The notes under the pieces were generated by a model. The model was given only the letters and a program-made list of their open reading frames with translations, ran no database searches and was not told the origin of the DNA. The position numbers and the translations under genes were made by a program. Below are positions 43,134 to 52,075 of a stretch of 64,000 nucleotides of DNA, piece after piece; position 1 is the first letter of the stretch, and every line of letters begins with the position of its first letter. The DNA is taken from assembly GCF_050717515.1 (NCBI RefSeq), contig NZ_JBOITL010000038.1:1-64000 (forward strand), read 5' to 3'. Source of the DNA: Clostridium_AD sp050717515. GTDB lineage: Bacteria; Bacillota; Clostridia; Clostridiales; Clostridiaceae.

Positions 43134-43703
43134 TTAACTTTGTTTGTAATTATTATAGTATTCTCGCTCCAAAATACTATAATAGAATTGGTCGCTCCAC
43201 TTACCTCGACATTGATACTCTTCCCTGAATACACCCTGCTTTGACATGCCTACTTTTTGCATTATAGATGCAGATCTTTGATTATCGCAATGGCACATAC
43301 CTAATACCTTATGGGCATCCAATTCGTTAAATGCAAAGGATATTAAAAGCTGTGTACTCTCTAAACAATATCCATTACCTTGAAATTCCGGCAAGATAAC
43401 ATATCCAATTTCCCAGCTTTTACGTGTGGAACTACATTGCCATATATAAGCTGCTCCCATCTGGGCCCCATCTGAACTGCGTTTTACAATAAAATCGAAA
43501 ACATCTTTTTCTTCAATTCTCTTAGTAAACCTTTTTCGAATACATTCCTTGTCAGTCTCAACATGTTCTTCATAACACCATAATTCTGTATCACTTTCTT
43601 CATCACATATAAAATCCATATGTTCTTTTGTTATGGGCACAAGTTCAATAGCTTTACCTTTTAATAGGTGATGAATTTGTTTTTTAATACTTATGTTTTC
43701 CAT
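43134..43703 (-). CDS. GNAT family N-acetyltransferase (RimJ/RimL type)
   Basis: A 189-residue acetyltransferase: GKAIELVPITKEHMDFI at the start, then WEIGYVILPEFQGNGYCLES with the acetyl-CoA loop QGNGYC, and DNQRSASIMQKVGMSKQG, the RimJ/L motif B. The start at 43703 has GGGGG just upstream; nine codons earlier is an ATG inside a TATAAT-like stretch, which I take as promoter. Substrate unknown. Confidence 0.82.
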   Translation of the reverse strand: MENISIKKQIHHLLKGKAIELVPITKEHMDFICDEESDTELWCYEEHVETDKECIRKRFTKRIEEKDVFDFIVKRSSDGAQMGAAYIWQCSSTRKSWEIGYVILPEFQGNGYCLESTQLLISFAFNELDAHKVLGMCHCDNQRSASIMQKVGMSKQGVFREEYQCRGKWSDQFYYSILEREYYNNYKQS

Positions 43704-43744
43704 CTTTACCCCCGCTTTCATATTATACAAATAATCGTTAGCAC

Positions 43745-43975
43745 CACAATTACTACAACTTCGACATAACTTTATAGAAATTATAGCATGTTATACATAT
43801 TTATACATAAATATATTCCCATAATAGTAAATGTTTTTATTTCTCAATACCGTATTATTCAATTTCAATAGTTATGACGCGTATTTCTCAAAGTTCGACA
43901 TATACCCTTTATTCTTAAACAGTCAGATATCTTTATAAAACATGTCTAGTTAACTACAGTATTCCCCACACTTAT
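43745..43975. repeat. Long intergenic repeat R5, copy 2
   Basis: Matches 4320-4570 over most of its length: CAACTTCGACATAACT, TAGAAATTATAGCATGTTAT, AATACCGTATTATTCAATTT, AGTTCGACATATACCC and CAGTCAGATATCTTTATAAA. Directly followed by R1 copy D. Confidence 0.65.
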
Positions 43976-44130
43976 CATCAAAATAACTCGTTATTTACTA
44001 AACAATTCCTCTTAACTTTTCTTTAATATTATGAAACAACAAAAAAACACCGATATCTAACCGATGTTTTTTATCCAAGCAAATCTATTTAAATTATTTA
44101 ATGTAAGATTTTAATGACAAGAGTTTAAAA
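43976..44130. repeat. Dispersed terminator repeat R1, copy D (short)
   Basis: Begins at ATCAAAATAACTCGTTATTT and includes the terminator hairpin (near 44047-44068) and TTTAATGACAAGAGTTTAAA. The first 100 nt of other copies and the embedded frame are missing. Confidence 0.65.
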
Positions 44131-44164
44131 AGCTTACCACTTACGTAGTTACAATCCTTGCAAG

Positions 44165-44235
44165 CATATATCATTTTATAACATTCTAAACATTTCTGAA
44201 ACTAATGTGTTAAAATTGTGGGAAAATAAAAAAAT
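44165..44235. repeat. Scar-associated direct repeat X', copy left of scar 2
   Basis: Contains TTTTATAACATTCTAAACAT then AACTAATGTGTTAAAATTGTGGGAAAATAAA, broken here as AACTAATGTG and TTGTGGGAAAAT. Same family as X at 44386, 51727 and 60665. Confidence 0.55.
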
Positions 44236-44237
44236 AA

Positions 44238-44263
44238 CAGGTTTTACATTGCTGTAAAGCCTG
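44238..44263 (-). terminator. tRNA-type terminator beside scar 2
   Basis: CAGGCTTTAC pairs with GTAAAACCTG over a 6-nt loop (AGCAAT on the minus strand), followed by TTATTTTTTT. It sits 20 nt beyond the ACCA of the tRNA fragment, as a native tRNA terminator would. Confidence 0.7.
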
Positions 44264-44283
44264 CTATATCAACGTTTACGTTT

Positions 44284-44320
44284 TGGTGACTCCTAGGGGA
44301 ATTGAACCCCTGATTCGTTA
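44284..44320 (-). repeat. tRNA 3'-end fragment, copy 2
   Basis: Minus strand: AATCAGGGGTTCAATTCCCC then TAGGAGTCACCA. A perfect 5-bp T-stem, T-loop TTCAATT and acceptor 3' half are present; no 5' half exists upstream. It bounds the 7.4-kb module to its right and the 44-kb segment to its left. Confidence 0.8.
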
Positions 44321-44385
44321 AATTGCTTGTTATAACTTTCTGTAACCTACTATAATATAGATGCACCCTCTTTTTGAAGCCTATA

Positions 44386-44520
44386 TCATTTTATAACATT
44401 CTAAAGCTTTCTAACACTTGTGTGTTAAAAATGTGTTAAATTATTTTTTTCAATAGCCATATGGTACTTATATATACCAGTACTTTCAATCGTATACCAT
44501 TTTATAACATTCTAAAGTAC
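44386..44520. repeat. Direct repeat X, two copies right of scar 2
   Basis: ATTTTATAACATTCTAAAGC TTTCTAACACTTGTGTGTTA in two consecutive 20-nt pieces matches the other X repeats; a second, shorter copy (CCATTTTATAACATTCTAAA) starts near 44499. From 44521 to 44780 there is only a partial R3-like stretch (CTCTGATATCCCTACACTTA) and an AT-rich leader for the next gene. Confidence 0.6.
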
Positions 44521-44781
44521 AAATCTCTGATATCCCTACACTTATGAATTTATTATTCATTTTTCCAGCTTCACATCATAAGAATAATGGGCAGTTAAAT
44601 AAGTAGCTAGAGTTTTACCTTATTTCCCATAAAATGAACCACTCTTTGTTTGAAAAAATTAGAGTAGCAAACTTATTTTCTATATATATATTATACCATA
44701 AAAATCCATGTATTACCAGTCTGTGATTTGACTTTTTAATATGTTACAATCTAATAAATACCGCTTATAGGAGGATTAGTT

Positions 44782-45360
44782 ATGGAGGCTCATATTATTG
44801 AGAATGAAGTCAAAAGTCTTTTCTGTCATGAACTGTACAATTTTCAGGTAAAACGAGCAACAAAAATAGTTGAACATTTGACAACTGCTTTGGGCGATGA
44901 TGTTGTTAAATCAATTCAGGAAATCAATGTCGATTGGAAAGAACCACTTAAAATGTATATGGAAAATACAGTTATGATTATTGAAAAACTTAAAGAACTG
45001 TATGGGGATAAAGTGATAGAAATTCTTAAAGAACACACCGCAAATGATGCATTAAAGCGTGGTCAGGATATGTCTGCAAATACAGGCGATACTCTTGATG
45101 ATTTTTTAAAAATCTTTGGTAAAGGAAAACTTGTTTGTAAAAGTCAATCTGAAGCAGTTTTAAGGTGTGAAGGGTGTTTAGTATCAAAGGTCGCAAGAGA
45201 ACTTGGTGTTGAAAACATTATGTACTACCTTCACTGTTATGGAGACCCTTATTATGCAAAAGGTATTAACCCAAATATATCATGTAAACATAATAAAACA
45301 TTCATGCAAGGTGATGATTGTTGTGAATACCTAATAACTATGAAGGTCAATAAGGACTAA
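44782..45360 (+). CDS. L-2-amino-thiazoline-4-carboxylic acid hydrolase-like protein
   Basis: A 192-residue protein resembling the ATC-hydrolase family (PF14196): an N-terminal helical region, then RCEGCLVSKVARELGVEN and NISCKHNKTFMQGDDCCEYLI with conserved cysteines. Family members were named for cysteine synthesis from ATC in Pseudomonas, but most relatives have no tested activity. AGGAGGATTAGTT precedes the ATG. It is the only plus-strand gene of the 7.4-kb module and converges on the creatininase gene. Confidence 0.65.
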   Translation: MEAHIIENEVKSLFCHELYNFQVKRATKIVEHLTTALGDDVVKSIQEINVDWKEPLKMYMENTVMIIEKLKELYGDKVIEILKEHTANDALKRGQDMSANTGDTLDDFLKIFGKGKLVCKSQSEAVLRCEGCLVSKVARELGVENIMYYLHCYGDPYYAKGINPNISCKHNKTFMQGDDCCEYLITMKVNKD

Positions 45361-45392
45361 TACTCTCTAATACTATTAAAGTATGAACATTT

Positions 45393-45420
45393 TTAAGGGT
45401 TAGGGTAGCATAACCCTTAA
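45393..45420. terminator. Terminator between convergent genes
   Basis: TTAAGGGTTA and its exact complement form a 10-bp stem with an 8-nt loop, lying between the two convergent stop codons. AAAAT/ATTTT on the left gives a T-run on the minus strand. Confidence 0.6.
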
Positions 45421-45441
45421 TGTATGCACTTCGTATTATGC

Positions 45442-46254
45442 CTATACTATTCGTCTTAGTATTGCTTCAGATATTCTATAAGCATAATCATCAACATTTT
45501 TTTGAACTTCAACATATTCAAAATCAGCAGGAGAACCTAAATAGCCTTGGGATGAAAGTTCTTTTATGTGACCGCCGAACAACCACGCTTCACCACTGCT
45601 GTCATCTAAGGTAATCGGAGGTAAAGACTTTGCTTTTTCAACATCAACCAGAGTTGGATAGAACTCATATATCATGGCTGTTTCAATATCTCCACCATGC
45701 ACATCAGAGACTTCTGCCTTACTTACATTAATTGTTTGTGGTTTTATCGGGCATAAATAGGGTTCGTCCAACTTTAGTCCAAAGTGCGGAAACCTACCCT
45801 CATCAAAAGCATAACAAGCATTGATATGAAGTTGCTCATGGGCTTCCCTAAATGCTTCTATTATCGCAATGTTATGCTCAATATCTCCATGTGTATTAAC
45901 ACCAAAAACATTGTTGAAACCAAACTCTGACAGTGATAATAAAATATCTGAAATTAATGCTTTCGCAGTCTCTTTTCGTACATGGAAAGAACCTATAAAG
46001 CCACCTGTTGATTGGCAAACACCCCAATAAAAGGGTGGGGCAATAACAACTATATGTCCCTTTGCTTCAAGTTTTTCTTTTATGGTGAGGCAGTATATAT
46101 GAGCAGTGTAAATATCTGTTCCTAAACATAATTGCGGGCCATGCTCTTCAATTACTCCTATGGGCAATAAGACAAGTGCATTTTTATCAACGTAATTTTG
46201 TATTTCAGTCCACTTCATATTTGCCATTGTGTCTTTGAAAATTTCATTAATCAT
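45442..46254 (-). CDS. Creatininase family amidohydrolase
   Basis: A 270-residue metal-dependent amidase of the creatininase family. LPIGVIEEHGPQLCLGTDIY holds the Glu-His-Gly and Asp ligands, FGVNTHGDIEHN the NxHG motif and SDVHGGDIETAMIY the DxHAGExET-type motif, here with GGD in place of AGE. The substrate may be a creatinine-like or formamide compound. AAGGAGAGATTTTTT precedes the ATG. It is a single gene between two repeat blocks. Confidence 0.88.
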   Translation of the reverse strand: MINEIFKDTMANMKWTEIQNYVDKNALVLLPIGVIEEHGPQLCLGTDIYTAHIYCLTIKEKLEAKGHIVVIAPPFYWGVCQSTGGFIGSFHVRKETAKALISDILLSLSEFGFNNVFGVNTHGDIEHNIAIIEAFREAHEQLHINACYAFDEGRFPHFGLKLDEPYLCPIKPQTINVSKAEVSDVHGGDIETAMIYEFYPTLVDVEKAKSLPPITLDDSSGEAWLFGGHIKELSSQGYLGSPADFEYVEVQKNVDDYAYRISEAILRRIV

Positions 46255-46309
46255 AAAAAATCTCTCCTTTACAGTTTATAAATATTATTAATTTCACACT
46301 TTTATATTA

Positions 46310-46420
46310 GTTTGACACAACTCTTTAACTGAGAAATGTCTTCAGATATTGGTAATATGCCCTAACCCTATCAAGTTCTTCATATCTTTTGGACTTCCCA
46401 TTATAAGGATAATAGGAATA
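46310..46420. repeat. Intergenic repeat R3, copy with CATTATAAG hairpin
   Basis: GACACAACTCTTTAACTGAG then AAATGTCTTCAGATATTGGT and GGACTTCCCATTATAAGGAT. The short dyad CATTATaagnATAAT appears also at 44570, 47090, 51880 and 60815. Confidence 0.55.
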
Positions 46421-46486
46421 TGGCTAATAGCCATCATATTTCTATTTCTTAATATACTTTGATACACAATTCAAGAAGTTTACGAA

Positions 46487-46990
46487 CTAATCTTTACTTA
46501 CAACTTGAACAATTTGTTTCTCACCATTCTTTTTAAAATATTTGTAAACCTGCATACCAATCTTCTCAGCAACCTTTTGTGATGGAATATTTCGTACTGT
46601 GGTATATGAAAATACTTCATGATAATGTAAAACTTTAAATGCATATTCCTTACAGGCAAGAGCAGATTCCGTTGCAAATCCCTTATTACAATAGTCCTTA
46701 ATGATATGAAAACCAATTTCTGGTACAGTTTCATCACCAATGTTTTGCATTGTTATGCCACAATCTCCAATAAATATCTGACCTTCTTTTAATATTACAG
46801 CCCATAGTCCGTGTTTATATTTTTTATAATTTTCAATATTCCATTGAATCCACCTTTCTACCTCTTCTTCACTGAACGGATTTGGATAGAATTTCATAGA
46901 TTCAGGGTTAGAAAGGACTTTCATTAAATCTTTTTTATCATCAATTAGTAATTCCCTCAGATACAATCTTTCTGTCTCAATAATTTTCAT
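46487..46990 (-). CDS. GNAT family N-acetyltransferase (RimJ/RimL type)
   Basis: A 167-residue acetyltransferase starting MKIIETERLYLRELLIDDKK, with GFHIIKDYCNKGFATESALA (CNKGFA loop) and RNIPSQKVAEKIGMQ. The ATG at 46990 is 6 nt after GAAAGGA; eleven codons upstream are excluded. Together with the creatininase it makes up the middle of the 7.4-kb module. Confidence 0.85.
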   Translation of the reverse strand: MKIIETERLYLRELLIDDKKDLMKVLSNPESMKFYPNPFSEEEVERWIQWNIENYKKYKHGLWAVILKEGQIFIGDCGITMQNIGDETVPEIGFHIIKDYCNKGFATESALACKEYAFKVLHYHEVFSYTTVRNIPSQKVAEKIGMQVYKYFKKNGEKQIVQVVSKD

Positions 46991-47100
46991 AATGTTCCTT
47001 TCAATTATAAATTTTTCAAACATGTACGCATTATTTTACTAGAAGGTCATATACATATTTTCCTATAACTTTCTTTTTTTGAACTTCTCATTATAAGAAT

Positions 47101-47136
47101 AATGTGAAGTTTAATTCTACTCAAAAACCTCACATT
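47101..47136 (-). terminator. Hairpin upstream of the GNAT gene
   Basis: AATGTGAGGTTT pairs with AAGTTTCACATT-type complement (AATGTGAAGTTT) over a 12-nt loop. It follows the TPR gene by 190 nt on the minus strand and may end that operon. Confidence 0.45.
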
Positions 47137-47325
47137 ACCTGTGATAGAGTTCACTATACATTATTCCAAATTTTATTAAGTATTTAACTAGTTATCTCAA
47201 CTTACCATTATTCGCCTAATGGGCATAGTTACAACATTTCTAATTTTAAAAATAATGGGTAGTTAATGCTCTAGGCTTTTATAATTTGCTTTATATAAGA
47301 TTACTAGCAATTAGTTATCATTATT

Positions 47326-48660
47326 TTAATAATGATTTAGTTTATCATCCAATAAATCTACTACTTTACCAAATGATAAAGTTTTAAACATATCAAAATA
47401 ACCTATATTTGAATTGATAATGTTTAAGTTAAGCCTTGCCTCCTTTAAAAGAGGACTAAATTTCAGAGCTTTTTCAAAATTCATGATAGACTTATCTTTA
47501 TCCTTAAAAATAACACTCCCATATATTAACCCCAATATATTGTGTATCTCACCTTTATCTTTTATTGTAACCTTTAGAGCACTTTCAAAGAACATAACCG
47601 CTTTATCATATTCTCTATACACCTCTAAATATAATTCTCCCATATTTATAAATGGTACTGGATTATCCTTTGAATACTTCATAGCAAGTTCAAGATATTC
47701 CTTGGCTTTAGAATAGTCATGTAGCTTTTCCTTATATATTGCTCCAATATTATTCAATACTTCACTATCGTAAGGTGCTACTTCACTAGCCTTAAATAAA
47801 TATTTTAGGCTTTCTTCATAGTTTTCATATTCCTCTGTATATAAATTGCCAATATTATATAAGACATTTAAGTTTCTAGGATCTTTTTGCAACACCAAAA
47901 GATATTTTTTTTCTGCAGCATTAAATTCACCAAGTTTCTCATATATTAATGCTATCGTATTATTAAATTCAAACTCTTCTTCGTATTGTTCAACTATATA
48001 ACTAAAAATTTCCTTTGCTAATTCTAAATGTCCTCTATTATATTCAATATGTGCTTTTAATATAATGCCCTCCTTGTGGCCTTTATTAATATTTAACCAT
48101 TTAATTAGCTTAAACTCTTGCTCAGTATAGTTTTTTTCATTATATATATTCATAATTTCGTTAAAATTTATCTCACTATCATTTATAAGTGCATTATTTG
48201 ATCTGGTTTGCAATTCAACCATTCTGCTCAACTGCTCGTTAAAATGGGTGATATGTTTATTCATTTGATGCTGTTCACATATATGTTCTTTTTCTGCCAA
48301 TAATTTACTCAATTGAAAATCACTTTTCATCTCCTTCCTTAATAAAAACATAAAATCAAGTATTACTTCATTACTGGCATATTTAGTGCTAACATAAGGA
48401 CTATTATTGAAACTTTCGACAGAAACATTTTCCTCTTGAAAATTAAATGAATTGATAATTAAATCTATATTTTCCTGCCTTATTAAAAAGCTGTTATTCT
48501 TATCTCCATATTCATCTCCGTACTTTTCATTAAAATTTCTAACTGCACATTCATATGCATTATTAATTTTATATTCTAAATCTTCTTTTGTAATATAACT
48601 AAATATGCCATTTCCTGTTACTCCTGTAAAAACGCTTATTAATCCGTCAATAATACCCAT
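47326..48660 (-). CDS. TPR-repeat protein paired with a CHAT protease
   Basis: A 444-residue cytosolic protein. Residues 1-145 form a helical N-terminal region (YKINNAYECAVRNFNEKYGD, then SFLIRQENIDLIINSF) like those fused to signalling or defence ATPases and nucleases. Residues about 185-425 contain six or so tetratricopeptide repeats, e.g. EFNNTIALIYEKLGEFNAAE, NVLYNIGNLYTEEYENYEES and EVLNNIGAIYKEKL. The ATG at 48660 follows GGAGGAG. It starts 37 nt after the CHAT gene's stop, so the two are co-transcribed. A role as sensor, scaffold or substrate of the protease is inference. Confidence 0.8.
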   Translation of the reverse strand: MGIIDGLISVFTGVTGNGIFSYITKEDLEYKINNAYECAVRNFNEKYGDEYGDKNNSFLIRQENIDLIINSFNFQEENVSVESFNNSPYVSTKYASNEVILDFMFLLRKEMKSDFQLSKLLAEKEHICEQHQMNKHITHFNEQLSRMVELQTRSNNALINDSEINFNEIMNIYNEKNYTEQEFKLIKWLNINKGHKEGIILKAHIEYNRGHLELAKEIFSYIVEQYEEEFEFNNTIALIYEKLGEFNAAEKKYLLVLQKDPRNLNVLYNIGNLYTEEYENYEESLKYLFKASEVAPYDSEVLNNIGAIYKEKLHDYSKAKEYLELAMKYSKDNPVPFINMGELYLEVYREYDKAVMFFESALKVTIKDKGEIHNILGLIYGSVIFKDKDKSIMNFEKALKFSPLLKEARLNLNIINSNIGYFDMFKTLSFGKVVDLLDDKLNHY

Positions 48661-48697
48661 ATTCTCCTCCAAGTTGATGTTTTTTTCTAATTGTTCA

Positions 48698-50905
48698 TTA
48701 CTTAAAAAATGCAGATGAACCCCAAAATATTAATTCATTCATTTCTTGCGAACATCTATTTAGTCTCTGTACGATTTCTGAATTTTCTTCATATTTCAAA
48801 GTGATTTTAAAAAATTCTTCAATTGCTTTGTTTCCATCATTCATTTGCTTTCTAGTATTATTAATAGCCTTACCCCAATCATTATTACATAATATATTAT
48901 GTGATAGAATTGCACCAAAAACAGAAGCTGCAAAACTATCTATAGGCCACAAATGTCCAATAACAGATTGAAACTGATTAGATAAACTAGCACCAAATCC
49001 AACAAAATTCATACCCGAACTTCTAACTGAAGAACAGCCACTCTCGCAAGCATTTATTACAAGTAATCGCCTCTGATCTGTATGTGGTATTAAATCTATT
49101 AATTCATTTATTGCTATGGGTTTATCTTTAGAAATATACAAACAGGAATTTGATGGATTGTCAAAATCAAAGTTTCCATGACACATTAACCAAATCATAT
49201 CATAATTTCCATCTTTATATTTTTCACAAAACAATTCATATGAACACTCTTCGCCAATAAATATATTAGCATTGACGCCTTCACAATTAATAAGATTATT
49301 CTCAATTAATTCCTTTTCAATAATTGTAGATGGTAATGAACAATCAGGATCACACCAAATAAGAATATTCTTTATAACCCTTTGTTCTTTTGGATTGCCT
49401 GAAACTAGCGTCGATATAGATTTATCCCAATGTATTCCAATTAGAGATTCCATGGGTACATTAACCCAAGGTATTTCAATAATATTAATTTTGCTAATAT
49501 CTTTTATTAATTTTATTTTTTCTACTATTTCACTTATACAATAGAATTGTTCTAAATTTTCATTATATGTATTTGCCAAATTCTCATTTGAATATCCGTT
49601 ATAATTAAAGTTTTCATCTGAATTTTCGCCAGTTATTACAGTCCAATTACCCTCAAAATCATTTTTACTGTCGATTAATTTACGCAAAGATATTTTCTTA
49701 GGAAATTCTAAAAGAATACATTTATTATTGAGGTAAATTAGGTATGTTATCATATCAGTTTTAAAATTGCTAAAAATAATTAATAGAATTTCCTCACTCT
49801 TAAAATTTCCTTCTATATTGTGCGGATAAGTTCTCCATATATATGCGCATTCGGCGGCAAACTCATGCTCATTATGTTCAATAGAGAACAAAATACATTT
49901 ATTAATGATTACACTCATTTTTTGTTTTTGAAATCCCCTAATGGTTGAGTCGGATATTGTGTTCTCTAAATATTTTAGATATTCTATGATTATATTTTTA
50001 ATTTTTGTTTTTTTAAAATTAGACTCATTTAATAAAATTGTTGATTCTAAAACCACCCGACTTTCTATATTTGTACTTTTTAAATCATCTAAAATATTTA
50101 CACCGTTAACTGCCCACTTTATTTTTATCTCATTACTTATTGTATTAACGCTATGTAATGTGTAACATATTTGAAGCGCACCTTCTTTATTTCTTGAAAC
50201 CTCAATATAGTATTGATCTGTTAATGTATCAGTTATCTCATGCATTTCTTGATTATTATGTGGATTAAAAAGACTACAAGCAAAACATAAATATCCTATA
50301 TCCCCATTTATAGCTTCTCTCCCAATTTTTAACCATTTTTTCGTACTCTTGTATATTCCATAACATTCTTCATAATTATGTCCCAAAATTCTACCTAAAT
50401 AAAAGTAACAACTACAGACTTCCATAATTACTCTACGTGCTTGTGGTATTGTTTCAATTCCTAGTTTCCAAATTGAATAAGTTATTCCTTTGTCTAATTC
50501 TAAACCTTTTTCCCTATAATTTGGCCTAATCCCTTTCATAAGATAATCCCATGACAAACCGAATATACCCAGCATAGCTAATAACCATGCTATATTATAA
50601 TAATTCTCCAATGTAAAAAAATACTGGGCTATGAAGTCCTTTTCATCTTTATCATGCACATTAATATACCAATAGTTCATCAATGACACAATTTGTTCAG
50701 TTATTTCAATCTGAATTTTGTATTCTTCAGTAGGCATAATGTTTAATAATTCATTACTAGCAGATTCTAGCGCATATAAATTATCAACGTTAATTCCATG
50801 TATTTCTATATATTCACATGATTTATATGCTACCTCACTTCTTTCTCTACTATATTTGCTTAAATTCAACAAATTTTTCTTAAGTTTCTTCATAATTGAT
50901 ACCAT
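48698..50905 (-). CDS. CHAT-domain caspase-like protease
   Basis: A 735-residue protein. Residues 1-390 are helical with TPR-like character (YFYLGRILGHNYEECYGIYK). Residues about 465-735 are a CHAT domain with the catalytic pair His576 in IWLMCHGNFDFD and Cys620 in LLVINACESGCSSV, followed by GFGASLSNQFQSVIGHLWPI. This is the caspase/separase fold of HetF-associated proteases, known from bacterial gasdermin systems and the gRAMP-TPR-CHAT complex. No gasdermin or Cas7-11 gene is nearby. GTGAGTGATAATA precedes the ATG weakly. Targets are unknown. Confidence 0.88.
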   Translation of the reverse strand: MVSIMKKLKKNLLNLSKYSRERSEVAYKSCEYIEIHGINVDNLYALESASNELLNIMPTEEYKIQIEITEQIVSLMNYWYINVHDKDEKDFIAQYFFTLENYYNIAWLLAMLGIFGLSWDYLMKGIRPNYREKGLELDKGITYSIWKLGIETIPQARRVIMEVCSCYFYLGRILGHNYEECYGIYKSTKKWLKIGREAINGDIGYLCFACSLFNPHNNQEMHEITDTLTDQYYIEVSRNKEGALQICYTLHSVNTISNEIKIKWAVNGVNILDDLKSTNIESRVVLESTILLNESNFKKTKIKNIIIEYLKYLENTISDSTIRGFQKQKMSVIINKCILFSIEHNEHEFAAECAYIWRTYPHNIEGNFKSEEILLIIFSNFKTDMITYLIYLNNKCILLEFPKKISLRKLIDSKNDFEGNWTVITGENSDENFNYNGYSNENLANTYNENLEQFYCISEIVEKIKLIKDISKINIIEIPWVNVPMESLIGIHWDKSISTLVSGNPKEQRVIKNILIWCDPDCSLPSTIIEKELIENNLINCEGVNANIFIGEECSYELFCEKYKDGNYDMIWLMCHGNFDFDNPSNSCLYISKDKPIAINELIDLIPHTDQRRLLVINACESGCSSVRSSGMNFVGFGASLSNQFQSVIGHLWPIDSFAASVFGAILSHNILCNNDWGKAINNTRKQMNDGNKAIEEFFKITLKYEENSEIVQRLNRCSQEMNELIFWGSSAFFK

Positions 50906-51017
50906 TTATTATCACTCACTTTCTGAGATAAACATAGTTTAATATACACTTATTTTTAATTAATAAAAATATAATGATTTTTGTATAGCAAATAATTAAA
51001 ATAGTTACAAGAACTTT

Positions 51018-51490
51018 CAACTTCCCATTTTAGACATAATACTTGTAAATACTTCTAAAACATTCTACTAAGATTCTTTCTGCATTCTTCTATCATATTC
51101 CTTCTAAATTTGTATAATAAATCAAAATAACTCGTTATTTACTAAACAATCCATCTTAACCTTCCTTTAATATTGTGAAAAAACAAAAAAAACACCGATA
51201 TCTAACCGATGTTTTTTGTCCAAGCAAATCTATTTAAATTATTTAATGCAAGATTTTAATAACAAGAGTTTAAAAAGCTTACCATTTACATATCTTGCTT
51301 TTAGTTCTTGAATATTCATAGATAAATTCAATCTTTTAGCAATTTCAAACACAGCAATCCATAAGCCATCGTTATGACTAGGACGCCTCCATATATTTAC
51401 CCAATGTCATTTGAGATAATAGCTGTTATTCTTGTTTTAAAATATTCACAAAAATAAAGAGCACTTCTGCTCCATAAAACTAATTTCACA
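51018..51490. repeat. Dispersed terminator repeat R1, copy E, full length
   Basis: R1 strings at 51030-51240, the terminator hairpin near 51192-51213, and a minus-strand frame remnant at 51290-51485 encoding MTLGKYMEA-like then HNDGLWIAVFEIAKRLNLS and MNIQELKARY. The frame is broken relative to copy F. It ends beside repeat X' and scar 3. Confidence 0.7.
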
Positions 51491-51559
51491 AATCCTTAGT
51501 AAGTTCGATCAATTGCTTTCTATAACTTTCTTTATTATGCTGTATCTTATGCATATCGA

Positions 51560-51630
51560 CTCTTTTAAGCGTATATCTTTTTATAACATTCTAAAGCTTT
51601 CTACCACTTGTGTGGCAAAGTTGTGGGAAA
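51560..51630. repeat. Direct repeat X', left of scar 3
   Basis: CTTTTTATAACATTCTAAAG, CTTTCTACCACTTGTGTGGC and AAGTTGTGGGAAAATAAA, matching X to the right of the scar. Confidence 0.65.
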
Positions 51631-51638
51631 ATAAAAAT

Positions 51639-51672
51639 ATAGCAGGCTTTACATTGCTGTAAAGCCTGCTAT
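51639..51672 (-). terminator. tRNA-type terminator beside scar 3
   Basis: ATAGCAGGCTTTAC and its exact complement form a 14-bp stem with a 6-nt loop, followed by TTTTTATTTT on the minus strand. Confidence 0.8.
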
Positions 51673-51688
51673 ATCAACGTTTACGTTT

Positions 51689-51724
51689 TGGTGACTCCTA
51701 GGGGAATTGAACCCCTGAGTCGTT
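51689..51724 (-). repeat. tRNA 3'-end fragment, copy 3
   Basis: Minus strand: GACTCAGGGGTTCAATTCCC then CTAGGAGTCACCA, identical in the T-arm and acceptor to copies 2 and 4. It separates the TPR-CHAT module from the radical SAM module. Confidence 0.8.
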
Positions 51725-51726
51725 AA

Positions 51727-51860
51727 ATTGCCTTTTATAACTTTCTGCAATCTGCTATAACTTATGTATATCAACCCCTCCAAGGGTATAACAGTTTATA
51801 ACATTCTAAAGCTTTCTAACACTTATGTGGGAAAAGTGTGGGAAAATAAATGGAAAAACC
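51727..51860. repeat. Direct repeat X, right of scar 3
   Basis: Shares TATAACTTTCTGCAATCTGC, TATAACTTATGTATATCAAC, TTATAACATTCTAAAGCTTT and GGAAAAACCGTAATAACTTC with 60665-60805 almost base for base. Confidence 0.7.
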
Positions 51861-52075
51861 GTAATAACTTCTCTTTGCATTATAAGAATAATTAGAAGTT
51901 GTAATTATAATAAAATAATTAACTTTACTTGCGATAAGGTTCAGCATATTACTACTAAGTTCGGTTTTTTTATTATTTAAATCTATAATATCTATACATT
52001 TATCTTTATATATTTATACAGTGTAATATTGTCTTTTACCACCAGCATTGACATTGTTATTCCACTCTCACTTTA

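Noticed and set aside
37762..43703. A true integron with integrase
   Set aside because: No tyrosine recombinase with the IntI extra domain, nor any integrase, is present in the window; only attC-like palindromes are seen.
47326..50905. Craspase (gRAMP-TPR-CHAT) or gasdermin system
   Set aside because: No Cas7-11, CRISPR array or gasdermin-like gene is adjacent; the TPR and CHAT parts are on two proteins.
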